A DNA stretch of 64,000 nucleotides, taken from NCBI RefSeq assembly GCF_009913435.1, contig NZ_CP047895.1, forward strand, positions 2,364,501 to 2,428,500, read 5' to 3'. Below are positions 63,587 to 64,000 of the stretch, one piece after another. A program made the translations under genes and the position numbers. Source of the stretch: Sphingomonas changnyeongensis (GTDB lineage Bacteria > Pseudomonadota > Alphaproteobacteria > Sphingomonadales > Sphingomonadaceae). Under the pieces are notes generated by a model that did no database searches, was not told the DNA's origin, and was given only the letters and a program-made list of their open reading frames with translations. Within the stretch, counting starts at the first letter, position 1. Each line of letters opens with the position of its first letter.

Positions 63587-64000
63587 TGACGATCTCTGCC
63601 CCGCCCCCGATGATGGCCCCGTGCCGATCCGCGCCGACCAGCTGGGGGCGGTCCCGCACGGCTTTTTCGGCCGCCTGGGCGGCGTGTCGACCGGGCCGGT
63701 CGCCGGGCTGAACGCCGGGCTTGGCACCGGCGACGATCCGGCGGCGGTCGCGGAAAACCGGCGGCGGGCGGCGGCGGCGGTGCTGCCCGGCGCGCCGATC
63801 GTGTCGCTCTATCAGATCCATTCGGCCGATTGCGTGCGCGTCGACCAGCCCTGGGCCGAGGCGGAACGGCCGCGCGCCGATGCGCTGGTGACCGACCGGC
63901 CGGGGCTGCTGCTCGGCATCGTCACCGCCGATTGCGCGCCGGTGCTGCTCGCCGACCCGGCAGCGGGGGTGGTCGGGGCCGCCCATGCCGGGTGGAAAGG
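63586..64000 (+). CDS. pgeF: PgeF/YfiH-type polyphenol oxidase, peptidoglycan editing factor (3' end off window)
   Basis: The gene runs off the right edge. The family is laccase-domain purine nucleosidase/peptidoglycan editing factor. Visible are HGFFGRLGGVSTGPVAGLN at the N-terminus, the copper or zinc-ligand segment LYQIHSADCV, TADCAPVLLAD and the final HAGWKG. The coupled ATG at 63586 is out of frame with this body unless one C is added to the run at 63604-63608, giving MTISAPPPDDGPVPIRADQL. Without it, translation would have to start at GTG 63621. Confidence 0.85.

Overview
The window is about 64 kb of very GC-rich, densely packed alphaproteobacterial chromosome. Its gene content points to a sphingomonad-type (Sphingomonadales) aerobic anoxygenic phototroph. 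Three things support this: the end of a bacteriochlorophyll cluster (bchI-bchD-bchO) with a PpsR/CrtJ-type operator, a protein with a PEPxxWA-type C-terminal sorting tag, and alphaproteobacterial hallmarks (Shemin-pathway ALA synthase, addB-addA-trxA, a DivL-like kinase). Genus level is inference. No rRNA, tRNA, CRISPR array, transposase or prophage gene was seen.

Layout. 0-3.4 kb: Mg-chelatase genes bchI, bchD and the start of bchO (minus), divergent from idi. 3.4-11.7 kb: idi, prfC, a dicarboxylate carrier, dprA, plsY, murI, hemA and a TauE/SafE permease. 11.7-14.3 kb: btaA-btaB for the phosphorus-free betaine lipid DGTS, then yqgE. 14.4-20.5 kb: peroxiredoxin, then three genes that together take AMP through adenine and hypoxanthine to IMP (AMP nucleosidase, adenine deaminase, phosphoribosyltransferase), then a MaoC-type hydratase. 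20.6-27.8 kb: a small secreted protein, queC, PAP2 phosphatase, exported amidohydrolase, lpd, thioesterase and pyruvate dehydrogenase E2, all on the minus strand, then a universal stress protein. 27.8-33.4 kb: redox and repair enzymes (fRMsr, ArfB, RluA, WrbA, pirin with a divergent LysR), a Nudix hydrolase and an IMPase. 33.4-36.9 kb: flagellin and a large HAD-domain protein. 37.1-40.6 kb: a BigR-type persulfide-sensing locus (persulfide dioxygenase, ArsR repressor, rhodanese, two TauE/SafE permeases). 40.6-49.3 kb: secA, argJ, trxA, addA. 49.3-57 kb: addB, then divL-tsaE-amgK-murU (cell-cycle kinase, tRNA t6A, peptidoglycan recycling). 57-64 kb: lipoprotein, acyl-CoA ligase, lgt, PEP-CTERM phytase-like protein, MidA-type methyltransferase, GNAT and the start of pgeF.

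Two features cut across the whole window. First, ten reading frames are broken or miss their natural end or start, and each is restored by adding one base to a G/C homopolymer. This looks like uncorrected sequencing indels rather than gene decay. The frames are bchD, plsY, a TauE gene at 10.9 kb, the phosphoribosyltransferase, queC, the thioesterase, a TauE gene at 39.8 kb, trxA, the acyl-CoA ligase and pgeF; the thioesterase and pgeF cases are less certain. Second, a dispersed palindromic repeat ending in GAAAATGCTCTAG occurs five times. It abuts start codons or supplies stop codons. A separate element between argJ and trxA has a perfect 30-bp inverted repeat whose arms cross with a second pair.
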